Source: Rhodoferax sp. (lineage in GTDB: Bacteria; Pseudomonadota; Gammaproteobacteria; Burkholderiales; Burkholderiaceae_C). From it: 64,000 nucleotides of DNA. Location of the stretch: the NCBI RefSeq assembly GCF_023700745.1, contig NZ_JAMPYG010000016.1:1-64000 (forward strand). Reading direction: 5' to 3'. The translations under genes and the position numbers were made by a program. The stretch's first letter is position 1; each line of letters opens with the position of its first letter. Shown here piece after piece: positions 27,126 to 35,468 of this stretch. The notes beneath the pieces were generated by a model. It searched no databases, was not told the DNA's origin, and saw nothing but the letters and a program-made list of their open reading frames with translations.

Positions 27126-27215
27126 TTGAAAAAATCTCTGCCGAATTTTTTGCCGCGAATGCCAGGGAACACACACAGCACAACGGACTATCGTGCTTTT
27201 CAATTGGTGCTATAA
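27126..27215 (+). CDS. Possible 29-codon leader ORF upstream of the PAS/EAL gene
   Basis: An unusually strong ribosome site AGGAGG (27116-27121) is followed after four bases by TTG AAA AAA TCT CTG and an open frame of 29 codons ending in TAA at 27213-27215, 19 bases before the ATG of the 1323-residue protein. The peptide (starting KKSLPNFLPRMPG) resembles nothing I know. It may be a leader ORF for translational coupling or a decayed start of another gene. Only the ribosome site argues for it. Confidence 0.25.
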   Translation: MKKSLPNFLPRMPGNTHSTTDYRAFQLVL

Positions 27216-27234
27216 GTCGTGAAAACCGAGCACC

Positions 27235-30200
27235 ATGAAGACAAATCACCCCAGCGATAACTCGAATATCGGGGCAGTTGAAACACTGCGTTTGCCGGTG
27301 GCCGAGAATCGCTACCGGACGCTGTTCGAACATTCACCTGATGGCATTCTGATTGCCGACCCGAACAGTTATTACATCGACGCTAACCCCAGCATGTGCC
27401 GGATGCTGGGATATGTTCGCGACGAGCTGATCGGGTTGCACGCCTCGGACATCGTTGCGCAAGACGAGATCCAGCATATCGGGCCGGCACTGGACGATAT
27501 CAAAGCCGGATTCAATTACTGCCGCGAATGGCAGTTCCGGCGCAAGAATGGTTCGACTTTTGGTGCAGAAGTGTTTGCGACCACCTTGCCCGAAGGCAAT
27601 TTGCTCGCGATGGTTCGCGACATTTCCGATCGCAAACAGGCCCAATCGGTTTCAACCTGGCTTGCGGCGATCGTCGAATCCTCGCAAGACGCCATCATCG
27701 GCAAGGACCTGAACAGCACTGTCGTCAATTGGAATATCGGCGCGGAAATGATTTTTGGCTACAGCGCCGAAGAGATGGTTGGCACTTCCGTTTTGCGCCT
27801 GATCCCTGCCGATCGACAGGATGAAGAGGCTTGGATCCTGGCGAAGATCAAGCGTGGCGAAAAGGTTGATCACTTTGAAACGCTGAGGAAAACCAAGGAT
27901 GGACGCCTGGTTGACGTCATGATCACCATATCCCCGGTTCGTGATGCCACAGGCAAAATCATCGGCGCATCGAAGATCGCGCGCGACTTCACTGTGCTGA
28001 AGGAGCATGAGCGAGAGATCGAGCGAATTTCCAGCCTCTACGCGGCATTGAGCCAGATCAATAAGGCGATCGTAACAACCAGGAGTCGCGACGTGTTATT
28101 CCGGAAAATCTGCGGTGTTCTGGTTGAACATGGCGGCTTTCGCATGGCCTGGATCGGCTGGCATGACCCGGAAACACAATTGCTGGTACCCGTGGCCGAG
28201 TGCGGTGATGAAAGTGGTTATCGGTGTAGCGTAAAAGTATATGTGGATGACCGGCCGGAAGGCCGCGGCCCGGGTGGCATGGCATTCCGTAACGAGCAGC
28301 CCTATATCAGCAACGATATGGCCAACGATCCATCCATGCTGCCATGGCGGGACGAGTTTATGCCGCGCGGTTTCCGTGCCTTGGCGGTTTTCCCGATGCG
28401 CTTGAAGGGCGTGGTATGCGGAACGATCAGTGTTTATGCGAGCGAGTCTGGTTTTTTCCGCGACAAGGAAATCGCGTTGCTGGAAGAAGCTGCCAGCAAT
28501 ATTTCCTTCGCGCTCGACAATCTTGCGCGCGACGAGGAACGGCTGCATGCCGCGCGCGAAATCAAGTTCAAGAACACGATCCTGCAGACGCAGCAGGAAA
28601 CCTCGCTGGATGGCATTTTGGTGATCGGCGAAAACGACCAGATCATTTCCTACAACCATCAATTCATCGACCTCTGGCGCTTATCGCCGCAGCTGGTGAG
28701 CGCCGGTAAGGACACGCCCGTGCTCAAGTCGGTTTTAGATCAGACCGAGAATCCGGAGGCGTTTCTGGCCCGGGTCAAGTATTTGTTCGAACACCGCGAC
28801 GAACGGAGCCTTGAGGAAGTCCCGCTGAAAGACGGCAGGGTCATCGAACGGTATTCCTCCCCGGCTGTCGGAGCCGACGGCAAGTACTATGGACGCATCT
28901 GGTATTTTCGCGACATCACCGAAAGAAAGCGGGCGAAGGTAGCGCTGGAAACCAGCGAACAAGAGCAGCGCGCTCTGGCTGGGTTGCTGGAGATCGAACG
29001 ATCCCGTTTGCTGGCGGCTCAGCGCATCGCCAAAGTGGGCAGCTGGGAGTCCTACCCGTCCACCGGTGCCGTCGTCTGGTCGGCAGAAACACATCGCATC
29101 TTTGAAACCGATCCCCGGCAGCTCAAGCCCACCCATCAGGCCTTTCTGGAACGGGTGCATCCGGAGGATCGCGAGGCGGTGGCGAAGGCATTCACCAATT
29201 CGCTTGGGCAGCCCGCACCTGGCAGCCCTTCACCTTGCAGCATCGAACACCGTTTGCTGACGCCGGATGGCCGGATCAAGTTTGTGGAAGAAAACTGGCA
29301 GGTATTATTTGACGACCAGGGGCAGGCGGAAAAAGCCATCGGGACCTGCCAGGACATCACCGAGCGCCAGACGGCGCAAGCCAGGATCAGCTATCTCAAC
29401 CGCGTGCATGCCATGCTGAGCGGCATCAGCACGCTGATTGTGCACGTACAGGACCGTGACGAGCTGTTCCGGGGTGCTTGCCGTATTGCGGTCGAGACGG
29501 GCGGCTTCAGCATGGCCTTGCTGGTGATCCTGGATCCGGCCATGAAGCAAGTGATCTCGGTGGTGTCGGAGGGTAAAGACGCGGAACTCAAGGCCAATAT
29601 TCACGAGCTGTTGTCGCGGGGAATGGATGTCTCCAACACCATGGTCGCAACAGCCATCAGGGAAAAAAGCGCCATCGTGTCCAACGATTCGCAAAACGAC
29701 CCCAGGGTTTTGTTGGGCAAAAAATACACCGATGCCGGGGTCCGCTCGTTGATGATTTTGCCGCTGATGATCGAGCAGGAGGCGGTCGGGGCGTTTGCGC
29801 TGTACTCAACCCAGATCGATTTTTTTCATGCGGATGAGATCAGGCTGTTGACAGAGCTGGCCGGGGACATCGCGTTTGCAGTCAATCACCTCGACAAACA
29901 GGAACGGCTGAATTTCCTCGCTTACCACGATGAACTCACCGGCTTGGCCAATCGCACCCTGTTTCTTGATCGTGTGTCGCAGTTCATGAGCCGTGCGAAA
30001 CGCGCAGGCCATCAACTTGCCTTGCTGATGATTGACCTGGAGCGCTTCAAGAACATCAATGACAGCCTGGGCCGACAAGCCGGGGACGCATTGCTGAAGC
30101 AGGTAGCGCAATGGCTTGCGCGCCATTTCGACGGCGAGCATCTGGTGGCGCGGCTGGAGACAGACCATTTTGCGGTGGTGCTGCCCGAAATCCGTCAGGA

Positions 30201-31206
30201 CGGTGAACTGTCCAAGCTGTTCGACAAGATGTCCGAAGCCTTGCTGCTCCATACTTTTCAGCTCAATGACATGCACGCCTTGCGCATCGCTGCCAAGGTG
30301 GGCATCGCGATATATCCAGACGACGGCACCGATGTTGACGTGTTGTTCAGAAACGCCGAAGCCGCGCTCAAGTTGGCCAAGAAGAGTGGCAGCCGGTACC
30401 TGTTCCATACGAAAAAAATGACCGAAGCGGTGGCCGGCAAGCTCGCGCTGGAAAACCAGCTGCGCCAGGCCATCGACAACGGGGAATTCGTGTTGCATTA
30501 CCAGCCTAAAGTGAACCTTGCCAGCGGCAAGGTCAGCAGCGCCGAGGCGCTGATTCGCTGGAACGATCCCCGCACCGGCCTGGTGCCGCCGGGCCAGTTC
30601 ATCCCCATACTGGAAGAAACCGGATTGATCTACGAAGTGGGGCGCTGGGCGTTGCGCCAAGCCATCGCGGATTCCTTGCGCTGGCGCAGCGCGGGATGGC
30701 CTGCGGTGCGCATCGCGGTGAACGTGTCGCCGCTGCAACTGCGCAATCCCGGATTTATTGCCGAGATCGAGCGGAAGATCACCGTTGATCCCCATGCGGC
30801 AGAGGGATTGGAACTGGAGATCACCGAAAGTTTGGTCATGGAAGATGTCGAGCGCAATATCGCCATCCTGCAGGCGGTTCGCGCCATGGGCATTAGCATC
30901 GCCATCGACGATTTCGGCACCGGTTTCTCGTCGCTCAGCTACTTGGCCAAATTGCCGGTCACCACGCTGAAGATTGACCGTTCGTTCATCATCGAGATGA
31001 CCGTCGGGCCCGAGGGGCTGGCGCTGGTGTCGACCATCATCAAGCTGGCCCATGCATTCAAGCTCAAGGTGGTGGCCGAGGGGGTTGAAACCGAGGAGCA
31101 GTCGCGCTTGTTAACTTTACTGGGTTGCGACGAAATTCAGGGCTTCCTGTTCTGCAAAGCGGTGCCGTGCGAGGAGTTTGAAGCAAGATTTCTGTCTCCG
31201 AACTGA
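27235..31206 (+). CDS. Multi-PAS/GAF GGDEF-EAL protein, likely c-di-GMP phosphodiesterase
   Basis: 1323 residues, no membrane segment, so a soluble sensor. Order: PAS (about 25-130), PAS (about 140-260), GAF (about 285-430), PAS (about 445-565), PAS (about 595-710), GAF (about 735-880), GGDEF-type (about 895-1060), EAL (about 1075-1320). In the GGDEF domain the signature is replaced by ETDHF (about 975), so cyclase activity is not expected, though GTP binding is possible. The EAL domain is intact: EALIRW at about 1104, VNVSPLQL, ITESLVMED and DDFGTGFSS near 1225. It should degrade c-di-GMP in response to signals read by the PAS/GAF domains. It is a single gene downstream of the two-component pair with a 226-base gap. 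Confidence 0.9.
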   Translation: MKTNHPSDNSNIGAVETLRLPVAENRYRTLFEHSPDGILIADPNSYYIDANPSMCRMLGYVRDELIGLHASDIVAQDEIQHIGPALDDIKAGFNYCREWQFRRKNGSTFGAEVFATTLPEGNLLAMVRDISDRKQAQSVSTWLAAIVESSQDAIIGKDLNSTVVNWNIGAEMIFGYSAEEMVGTSVLRLIPADRQDEEAWILAKIKRGEKVDHFETLRKTKDGRLVDVMITISPVRDATGKIIGASKIARDFTVLKEHEREIERISSLYAALSQINKAIVTTRSRDVLFRKICGVLVEHGGFRMAWIGWHDPETQLLVPVAECGDESGYRCSVKVYVDDRPEGRGPGGMAFRNEQPYISNDMANDPSMLPWRDEFMPRGFRALAVFPMRLKGVVCGTISVYASESGFFRDKEIALLEEAASNISFALDNLARDEERLHAAREIKFKNTILQTQQETSLDGILVIGENDQIISYNHQFIDLWRLSPQLVSAGKDTPVLKSVLDQTENPEAFLARVKYLFEHRDERSLEEVPLKDGRVIERYSSPAVGADGKYYGRIWYFRDITERKRAKVALETSEQEQRALAGLLEIERSRLLAAQRIAKVGSWESYPSTGAVVWSAETHRIFETDPRQLKPTHQAFLERVHPEDREAVAKAFTNSLGQPAPGSPSPCSIEHRLLTPDGRIKFVEENWQVLFDDQGQAEKAIGTCQDITERQTAQARISYLNRVHAMLSGISTLIVHVQDRDELFRGACRIAVETGGFSMALLVILDPAMKQVISVVSEGKDAELKANIHELLSRGMDVSNTMVATAIREKSAIVSNDSQNDPRVLLGKKYTDAGVRSLMILPLMIEQEAVGAFALYSTQIDFFHADEIRLLTELAGDIAFAVNHLDKQERLNFLAYHDELTGLANRTLFLDRVSQFMSRAKRAGHQLALLMIDLERFKNINDSLGRQAGDALLKQVAQWLARHFDGEHLVARLETDHFAVVLPEIRQDGELSKLFDKMSEALLLHTFQLNDMHALRIAAKVGIAIYPDDGTDVDVLFRNAEAALKLAKKSGSRYLFHTKKMTEAVAGKLALENQLRQAIDNGEFVLHYQPKVNLASGKVSSAEALIRWNDPRTGLVPPGQFIPILEETGLIYEVGRWALRQAIADSLRWRSAGWPAVRIAVNVSPLQLRNPGFIAEIERKITVDPHAAEGLELEITESLVMEDVERNIAILQAVRAMGISIAIDDFGTGFSSLSYLAKLPVTTLKIDRSFIIEMTVGPEGLALVSTIIKLAHAFKLKVVAEGVETEEQSRLLTLLGCDEIQGFLFCKAVPCEEFEARFLSPN

Positions 31207-31365
31207 AAGAAAGCCAAAGGGTCGGCTTCGTTGGTCGTGTTGTTGCGCCTAGCCGGGCTGGCGCGATGCACCTGCCGATCGCCATCGGTGCCATGGACCT
31301 TGCGCCGTGATGCGGCACAATCCATGGACACGCCGGCAGGCGCTCATCTTGGCAAGGATATCGGC

Positions 31366-32475
31366 ATGACAAAACCCATCAAACGCATTGCGGTCAATAC
31401 CGGTGGCGGCGACGCGCCCGGGCTCAATGCGGTGATCCAGTCGGTGGTGATTGCCGCCGCCAACCGGGGCTGGGATTGTTACGGGATTCGTGATGGCTTT
31501 AACGGCATCCTTTTTCCCGAACGCTACTCGGAAGGCGGCGTGGCGCGGCTCACGCGCGACCGGGTGCGCGGTATTGGTCACCTTGGCGGCACCATTCTGG
31601 GCACCACCAACAAAGGCAATCCGCTGCATTTTCCGGTCAATATGCCTGATGGCAGCGTGCGCGAGATTGACCGTTCCAATGAAATCCTGACCTACTTTGC
31701 CACCCACGAGATCGATGCGCTGGTGTCCATTGGCGGCGATGGCTCACTCACCATCGCCAACGCGCTCCACCAAAAAGGCCTGCGCGTGGTAGGTGTGCCC
31801 AAAACCATCGACAACGACCTCGATAAGACATTCACGACCTTTGGTTTTGATACCGCCGTGGGCTTTGCCACCGAGTGCCTGGACCGGTTGCACAGCACCG
31901 CCGAAAGCCACCAGCGCGTGATGGTGGTCGAGGTGATGGGGCGTTATGCCGGCTGGATTGCCCTGCACACCGGCATTGCCGGCAATGCGCACGCCATTCT
32001 GATTCCTGAAATTCCTTTTGACCTCGACAAAATCGCGGCCAAACTGCGTGCCCGTGACAGCGAAGGGCGTTTGTATTCCATCGTGGTGGTGGCCGAAGGC
32101 GCCCAGCCCCAAGACGGCCATCGCGAGTTGCAGGCGCCGGCAGAAATGGGCCATGCCGAGCGTCTGGGCGGCATGGGCGAGCGCGTTGCCCATGCGCTGG
32201 CCGAGCGCACTGGCAAAGATGCCCGTGTGGTGGTGCTGGGCCATTTGTTGCGCGGCGGCAGCCCGACCTCGTTTGACCGTCTGTCGGCCTTGCGTTTTGG
32301 CGCGGCGGCGGTACGGGCGCTGGACGAAGGCCAGAGCGGCATCATGGTGGCGCTAGGTTTTCACGGTGTCGATTACGTGGCGCTCGAAGAGGTGGCCGGT
32401 CGCATGAAGGACGTGCCGCTGGACTGCGACACCTTGCAAACCGGACGTGACTTGGGGATCTGCTTTGGTGATTGA
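31366..32475 (+). CDS. 6-phosphofructokinase with mixed ATP/PPi signature
   Basis: 369 residues from ATG 31366 (MTKPIKRIAV); the open frame further upstream has no homology. The PFK fold is clear: NTGGGDAPGLNAVI at the nucleotide site, catalytic TIDND at 147-151, MGRYAGW in the substrate site and LRGGSPTSFDR near the C-terminus. The phosphoryl-donor determinants are unusual: GGDGS at 123-127 has Gly (G126, as in ATP enzymes) where PPi enzymes have Asp, while PKTIDND has Lys (K146) as in PPi enzymes. The donor is therefore uncertain. The next gene overlaps its stop by eight bases. It catalyses fructose 6-phosphate to fructose 1,6-bisphosphate. Confidence 0.88.
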   Translation: MTKPIKRIAVNTGGGDAPGLNAVIQSVVIAAANRGWDCYGIRDGFNGILFPERYSEGGVARLTRDRVRGIGHLGGTILGTTNKGNPLHFPVNMPDGSVREIDRSNEILTYFATHEIDALVSIGGDGSLTIANALHQKGLRVVGVPKTIDNDLDKTFTTFGFDTAVGFATECLDRLHSTAESHQRVMVVEVMGRYAGWIALHTGIAGNAHAILIPEIPFDLDKIAAKLRARDSEGRLYSIVVVAEGAQPQDGHRELQAPAEMGHAERLGGMGERVAHALAERTGKDARVVVLGHLLRGGSPTSFDRLSALRFGAAAVRALDEGQSGIMVALGFHGVDYVALEEVAGRMKDVPLDCDTLQTGRDLGICFGD

Positions 32476-32878
32476 GGCTGCTTTGACCGAGGGCAGGAAT
32501 GCCGCGCCGCGCTTGCTGGTGGTTTGCCTGTGCGCTGAATGGTGCGGTGTCTGCCGCGACTACCGTAGCAGCTTTGCGCAGGTGCAAGCGGCCATTCAGG
32601 CGGATTTTGCGCAGGCCCAGTTTATCTGGCTGGATGTGGAGGACGAGGCTGACCTGTTGCATCCACTCGATGTGGATGACTTTCCCACGCTGTTGATTGC
32701 CGTCGATAACGCGCCGCGCTTTTTTGGCCCGCTCACGCCGCAGCCGCAAACCTTGGAGCGTCTGGTGCGCAGCGCAGCAGCAGATGCTGCGGCCGTGGCA
32801 CTGGCCGATCCGGAATTGCGCGCGGCGGTGGCGCGGATTCAGGCCAGCCAGCCGGTTGCGCCCTCTCACCTTACATGA
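32468..32878 (+). CDS. Thioredoxin-fold protein overlapping the phosphofructokinase gene
   Basis: 136 residues from GTG 32468, which overlaps the phosphofructokinase stop codon; translational coupling is likely. The thioredoxin motif is AEWCGVCRD with C26 and C29, followed by WLDVEDEADLLHPLDVDDFPTLL where the cis-proline (FPT) of the fold is present. The C-terminal 40 residues are helical. No signal peptide is seen, so it should act in the cytoplasm as a thiol reductase or redox chaperone. Coupling to a glycolytic enzyme could mean redox control, which is speculation. Confidence 0.75.
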   Translation: MIEAALTEGRNAAPRLLVVCLCAEWCGVCRDYRSSFAQVQAAIQADFAQAQFIWLDVEDEADLLHPLDVDDFPTLLIAVDNAPRFFGPLTPQPQTLERLVRSAAADAAAVALADPELRAAVARIQASQPVAPSHLT

Positions 32879-32891
32879 TCCGGACCCACGC

Positions 32892-33812
32892 TTGAACACA
32901 CATCCTTTTTTCTCCAGCCGCAAGGTGGTTTTCCTGCTGGCCTGCCTGTGCTGCCTGCTTTGGGGCAGTGCCTACCCGGCCATCAAGAATGGCTATGCGC
33001 TGTTTGCCATTGGCGCAGACGACGTGCCGTCCAAAATGGTTTTTGCCGGCTACCGGTTTGTGATCGCCGGTTTATTGCTGTTGCTCATGGCGAGGTTGAC
33101 GCATCGGCCGATCTTCAATCTGGACGGCAAAAAACTGCGCCAGATCACCACGCTGGGGCTGACGCAAACCTCGCTCCAGTACATCTTTTTCTATGTCGGT
33201 CTGGCCTATACCACCGGGGTCAAGGGCTCGATCATGAACGCGACGGGTACGTTTTTCAGCGTCCTGCTGGCCCATTTCATCTACCACAATGACCGCTTGA
33301 GTCTGAACAAGGCAGTCGGCTGCCTGGTCGGCTTTGTGGGCGTGATGGTGGTCAACTTCAACAAGGATCTGCTGGATTTTGATTTCAGCCTGCTGGGGGA
33401 CGGTTTTGTGGTGATTGCGGCCTTCATTCTCTCGGCGGCGTCGATTTACGGCAAGAAAGTCTCGCAATCGATGGATTCGGTGGTGTTGACCGGTTACCAG
33501 CTGACCATCGGTGGCCTGGCACTGACGCTGGGCGGGTACCTGACCGGCGGCACGCTGAGCGGTTTCACGCCGGCAGCTACCGCCTTGCTGGTTTACCTGG
33601 CCGTGCTGTCTTCCGTGGCCTTTACCTTATGGACTATCCTGCTCAAATACAACCGCGTCGGGATGGTGACCATCTTCAATTTCCTGATCCCGATTTTTGG
33701 CGCCGTTCTTTCCGCCATCTTTCTGGGCGAGAGCATCCTTGAATGGAAGAACGTGTTCGCCCTCGGGCTCGTGTGCTCGGGCATCTGGCTGGTGAACAGG
33801 GAAAGCCGATAA
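32892..33812 (+). CDS. EamA/DMT-superfamily transporter
   Basis: 306 residues with ten hydrophobic helices in two EamA repeats. The first helix contains LLWGSAYPAIKNG, the typical WG(S/T)xxP motif of helix 1, and the second repeat contains AAFILSAASIYGKKVSQ. The start is uncertain: I use the TTG at 32892, because the TM1 homology begins about 15 residues after it and no in-frame ATG lies nearby; no clear ribosome site precedes it. It follows the thioredoxin gene by 13 bases, so may share its transcript. Substrate unknown. Confidence 0.83.
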   Translation: MNTHPFFSSRKVVFLLACLCCLLWGSAYPAIKNGYALFAIGADDVPSKMVFAGYRFVIAGLLLLLMARLTHRPIFNLDGKKLRQITTLGLTQTSLQYIFFYVGLAYTTGVKGSIMNATGTFFSVLLAHFIYHNDRLSLNKAVGCLVGFVGVMVVNFNKDLLDFDFSLLGDGFVVIAAFILSAASIYGKKVSQSMDSVVLTGYQLTIGGLALTLGGYLTGGTLSGFTPAATALLVYLAVLSSVAFTLWTILLKYNRVGMVTIFNFLIPIFGAVLSAIFLGESILEWKNVFALGLVCSGIWLVNRESR

Positions 33813-33845
33813 GCTGCCAAGCTCACGACGATCAGGCCCGCACCC

Positions 33846-34415
33846 TTATTTTTGCAGCAGCAGGCGCGCCAGGTCGACGCCAAAAACGAGCGCCACACCT
33901 TGTGCCTTGGCAAAGCGGCGGGCGGTGTCGCTGACGGGACCCAGGCTGAGGTAACTGCACTGTTGCGCTTCCTGTGCTTCTTTGGCTGCAACCAGATCGC
34001 GCAGCGCCTCGATGCCATGGGTGGCAGCTTTCCAGCGCTTGCAACTCACCAGCGTGGCGCGGCCACCCTTGACCAGCTGGAAGTCGGCCGCCGGGTTGTT
34101 GAGCCGGGTGACGGCGTAGCCCTGTTTGAGAAAAGCCTGCTCGATCAGGGCAGAAAAATCCCGCCACGACATGGCACCTGCCCGCGTCAGCGCCTCGGTC
34201 ACGCGGGCCGGGCTGGGGGTATGCCATTGTTTGCGCGCTGCCAGGATGCCGATCACCAGAAACGGCAGGCCGCCCATCACGCCAAAGGCGACATAGGGTT
34301 TGGGCAGCAGGGCGAAGGACAACAGCGTGATCACCACCACAATGGCCATGCTGATCCACCACGGTGAGCGCAGCAAAATCGCAAACAGCGAGTTTTCGGA
34401 CATTTTCAGTTTCAT
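33846..34415 (-). CDS. Membrane-anchored protein with Mrr-like restriction-endonuclease domain
   Basis: 189 residues: two membrane segments (about 20-37 and 42-60) followed by a soluble domain of about 110 residues that looks like the Mrr catalytic domain (DFSALIEQAFLKQGYAVTR, D111 in PAADFQLVKGG, TLVSCKRWK, then GIEALRDLVAAKEAQ). In active Mrr nucleases the core is D-x(10-15)-(Q/E)xK; here the second half reads S-C-K (K126), so the active site is altered. Such proteins are common singletons of unknown role. It is convergent with the EamA gene and adjacent to a LysR gene. Confidence 0.72.
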   Translation of the reverse strand: MKLKMSENSLFAILLRSPWWISMAIVVVITLLSFALLPKPYVAFGVMGGLPFLVIGILAARKQWHTPSPARVTEALTRAGAMSWRDFSALIEQAFLKQGYAVTRLNNPAADFQLVKGGRATLVSCKRWKAATHGIEALRDLVAAKEAQEAQQCSYLSLGPVSDTARRFAKAQGVALVFGVDLARLLLQK

Positions 34416-34430
34416 GGGAATGGCTAATTC

Positions 34431-35339
34431 TTAAACCTTGGGGGCACTTTGGCTGTAATGTGCACAAAGTGTATCGATCAGGGACTGGGCGTAAGGCGGC
34501 AATTTGTTCTGGTCGCGCACCAGGATGTAACGCTCGCGGACGCACCAGGCATCGGTCAACTCGATCAACGCCAGACCCATGGCCTTCTGGTTGCGGCGTG
34601 CGGCGCTTTCTGGCACGATGCCCACGCCCACCCCGGCGCCGATCATGCGGCACATGGCGTCGAAACTGGAGAGCTGGATGCGCAGTTTTAAAGGTTTGCC
34701 GAGCTTGTCCGTCACCTGCGCCAGGAAAGTTTGCAGGGTGCTTTGCTGATTCATGCCGATGGCATCCTCGTCCAGCGTGTCGGCAAAGGCGATCGACTTG
34801 CGCCCGGCAAATGGGTGGCTGCGCGGCGTGACCAGCACCAGCCGGTCGGTGCTGAAGTGGATTGCCTGCAGATTGAGCATGTCGACCGCGCCGGCCACGA
34901 TGCCAATGTCGGCGCGTCCATCAAGTACGCCGCGGGCGATTTCAGCGTTTGGTTTTTCCTGAAGGTCGACGTTGACGCGCGGGTTGTTTGACAGGAAGCC
35001 GGGCAGGATTTCAGGCAGAAAATCTGTCACAGCCGTGGTATTGGCGTACACCCGCACGTGGCCGCGCAGGCCGCCACTGTATTCCTGCAGGTCGATGCGC
35101 AACTGGTCGACTTGCCGCAGCACGCCGCGTGCATGGTGCAGAAACGCTTCACCGGGCGGCGTCAGGCGCACGCCGCGCGCCTCCCGGTAGAGCAGCGTTT
35201 GCCCGGACTGGGCTTCGAGTGATTTGATGCGCGTGCTGGCCGCTGCCAGCGACAAATGCTGGCGCTCGGCAGCACGTGTCAAACTGCCTTCGTCGGCGGC
35301 ACAGACAAATAGTTTCAGGTCTTTCAGATCAAAGTGCAT
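34431..35339 (-). CDS. LysR-family transcriptional regulator
   Basis: 302 residues. Winged helix-turn-helix at the N-terminus (about 3-62: LKLFVCAADEGSLTRAAERQ, then AASTRIKSLEAQSG and LTPPGEAFLHHA) and a periplasmic-binding-protein-like effector domain (about 90-295). It is divergent from the ABC importer operon; the 129 bases between them hold a perfect 17-base palindrome at 35372-35388. It probably controls that operon in response to its substrate or an oxidation product. Confidence 0.9.
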   Translation of the reverse strand: MHFDLKDLKLFVCAADEGSLTRAAERQHLSLAAASTRIKSLEAQSGQTLLYREARGVRLTPPGEAFLHHARGVLRQVDQLRIDLQEYSGGLRGHVRVYANTTAVTDFLPEILPGFLSNNPRVNVDLQEKPNAEIARGVLDGRADIGIVAGAVDMLNLQAIHFSTDRLVLVTPRSHPFAGRKSIAFADTLDEDAIGMNQQSTLQTFLAQVTDKLGKPLKLRIQLSSFDAMCRMIGAGVGVGIVPESAARRNQKAMGLALIELTDAWCVRERYILVRDQNKLPPYAQSLIDTLCAHYSQSAPKV

Positions 35340-35352
35340 GTCAAATCGAATA

Positions 35353-35388
35353 CTAGCGTAAACCCTGTAATCTTCGGAATTTCCGAAG
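35353..35388. promoter_or_regulatory. Candidate LysR operator region
   Basis: CTTCGGAA-T-TTCCGAAG at 35372-35388 is a perfect inverted repeat, the size and form of a LysR recognition site. Directly beside it at 35353-35367 is CTAGCGTAAACCCTG, which resembles motifs upstream of dctP (17907) and the RuBisCO-like gene (50867). Both lie between divergent genes. Confidence 0.6.
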
Positions 35389-35468
35389 TGCTGGTTTAAA
35401 AATGAGTGATTGTGCCCGCAAGCCCGAAAAGCGACGATTGCCTCCTACTTAAACCAACAGGAGACAGC

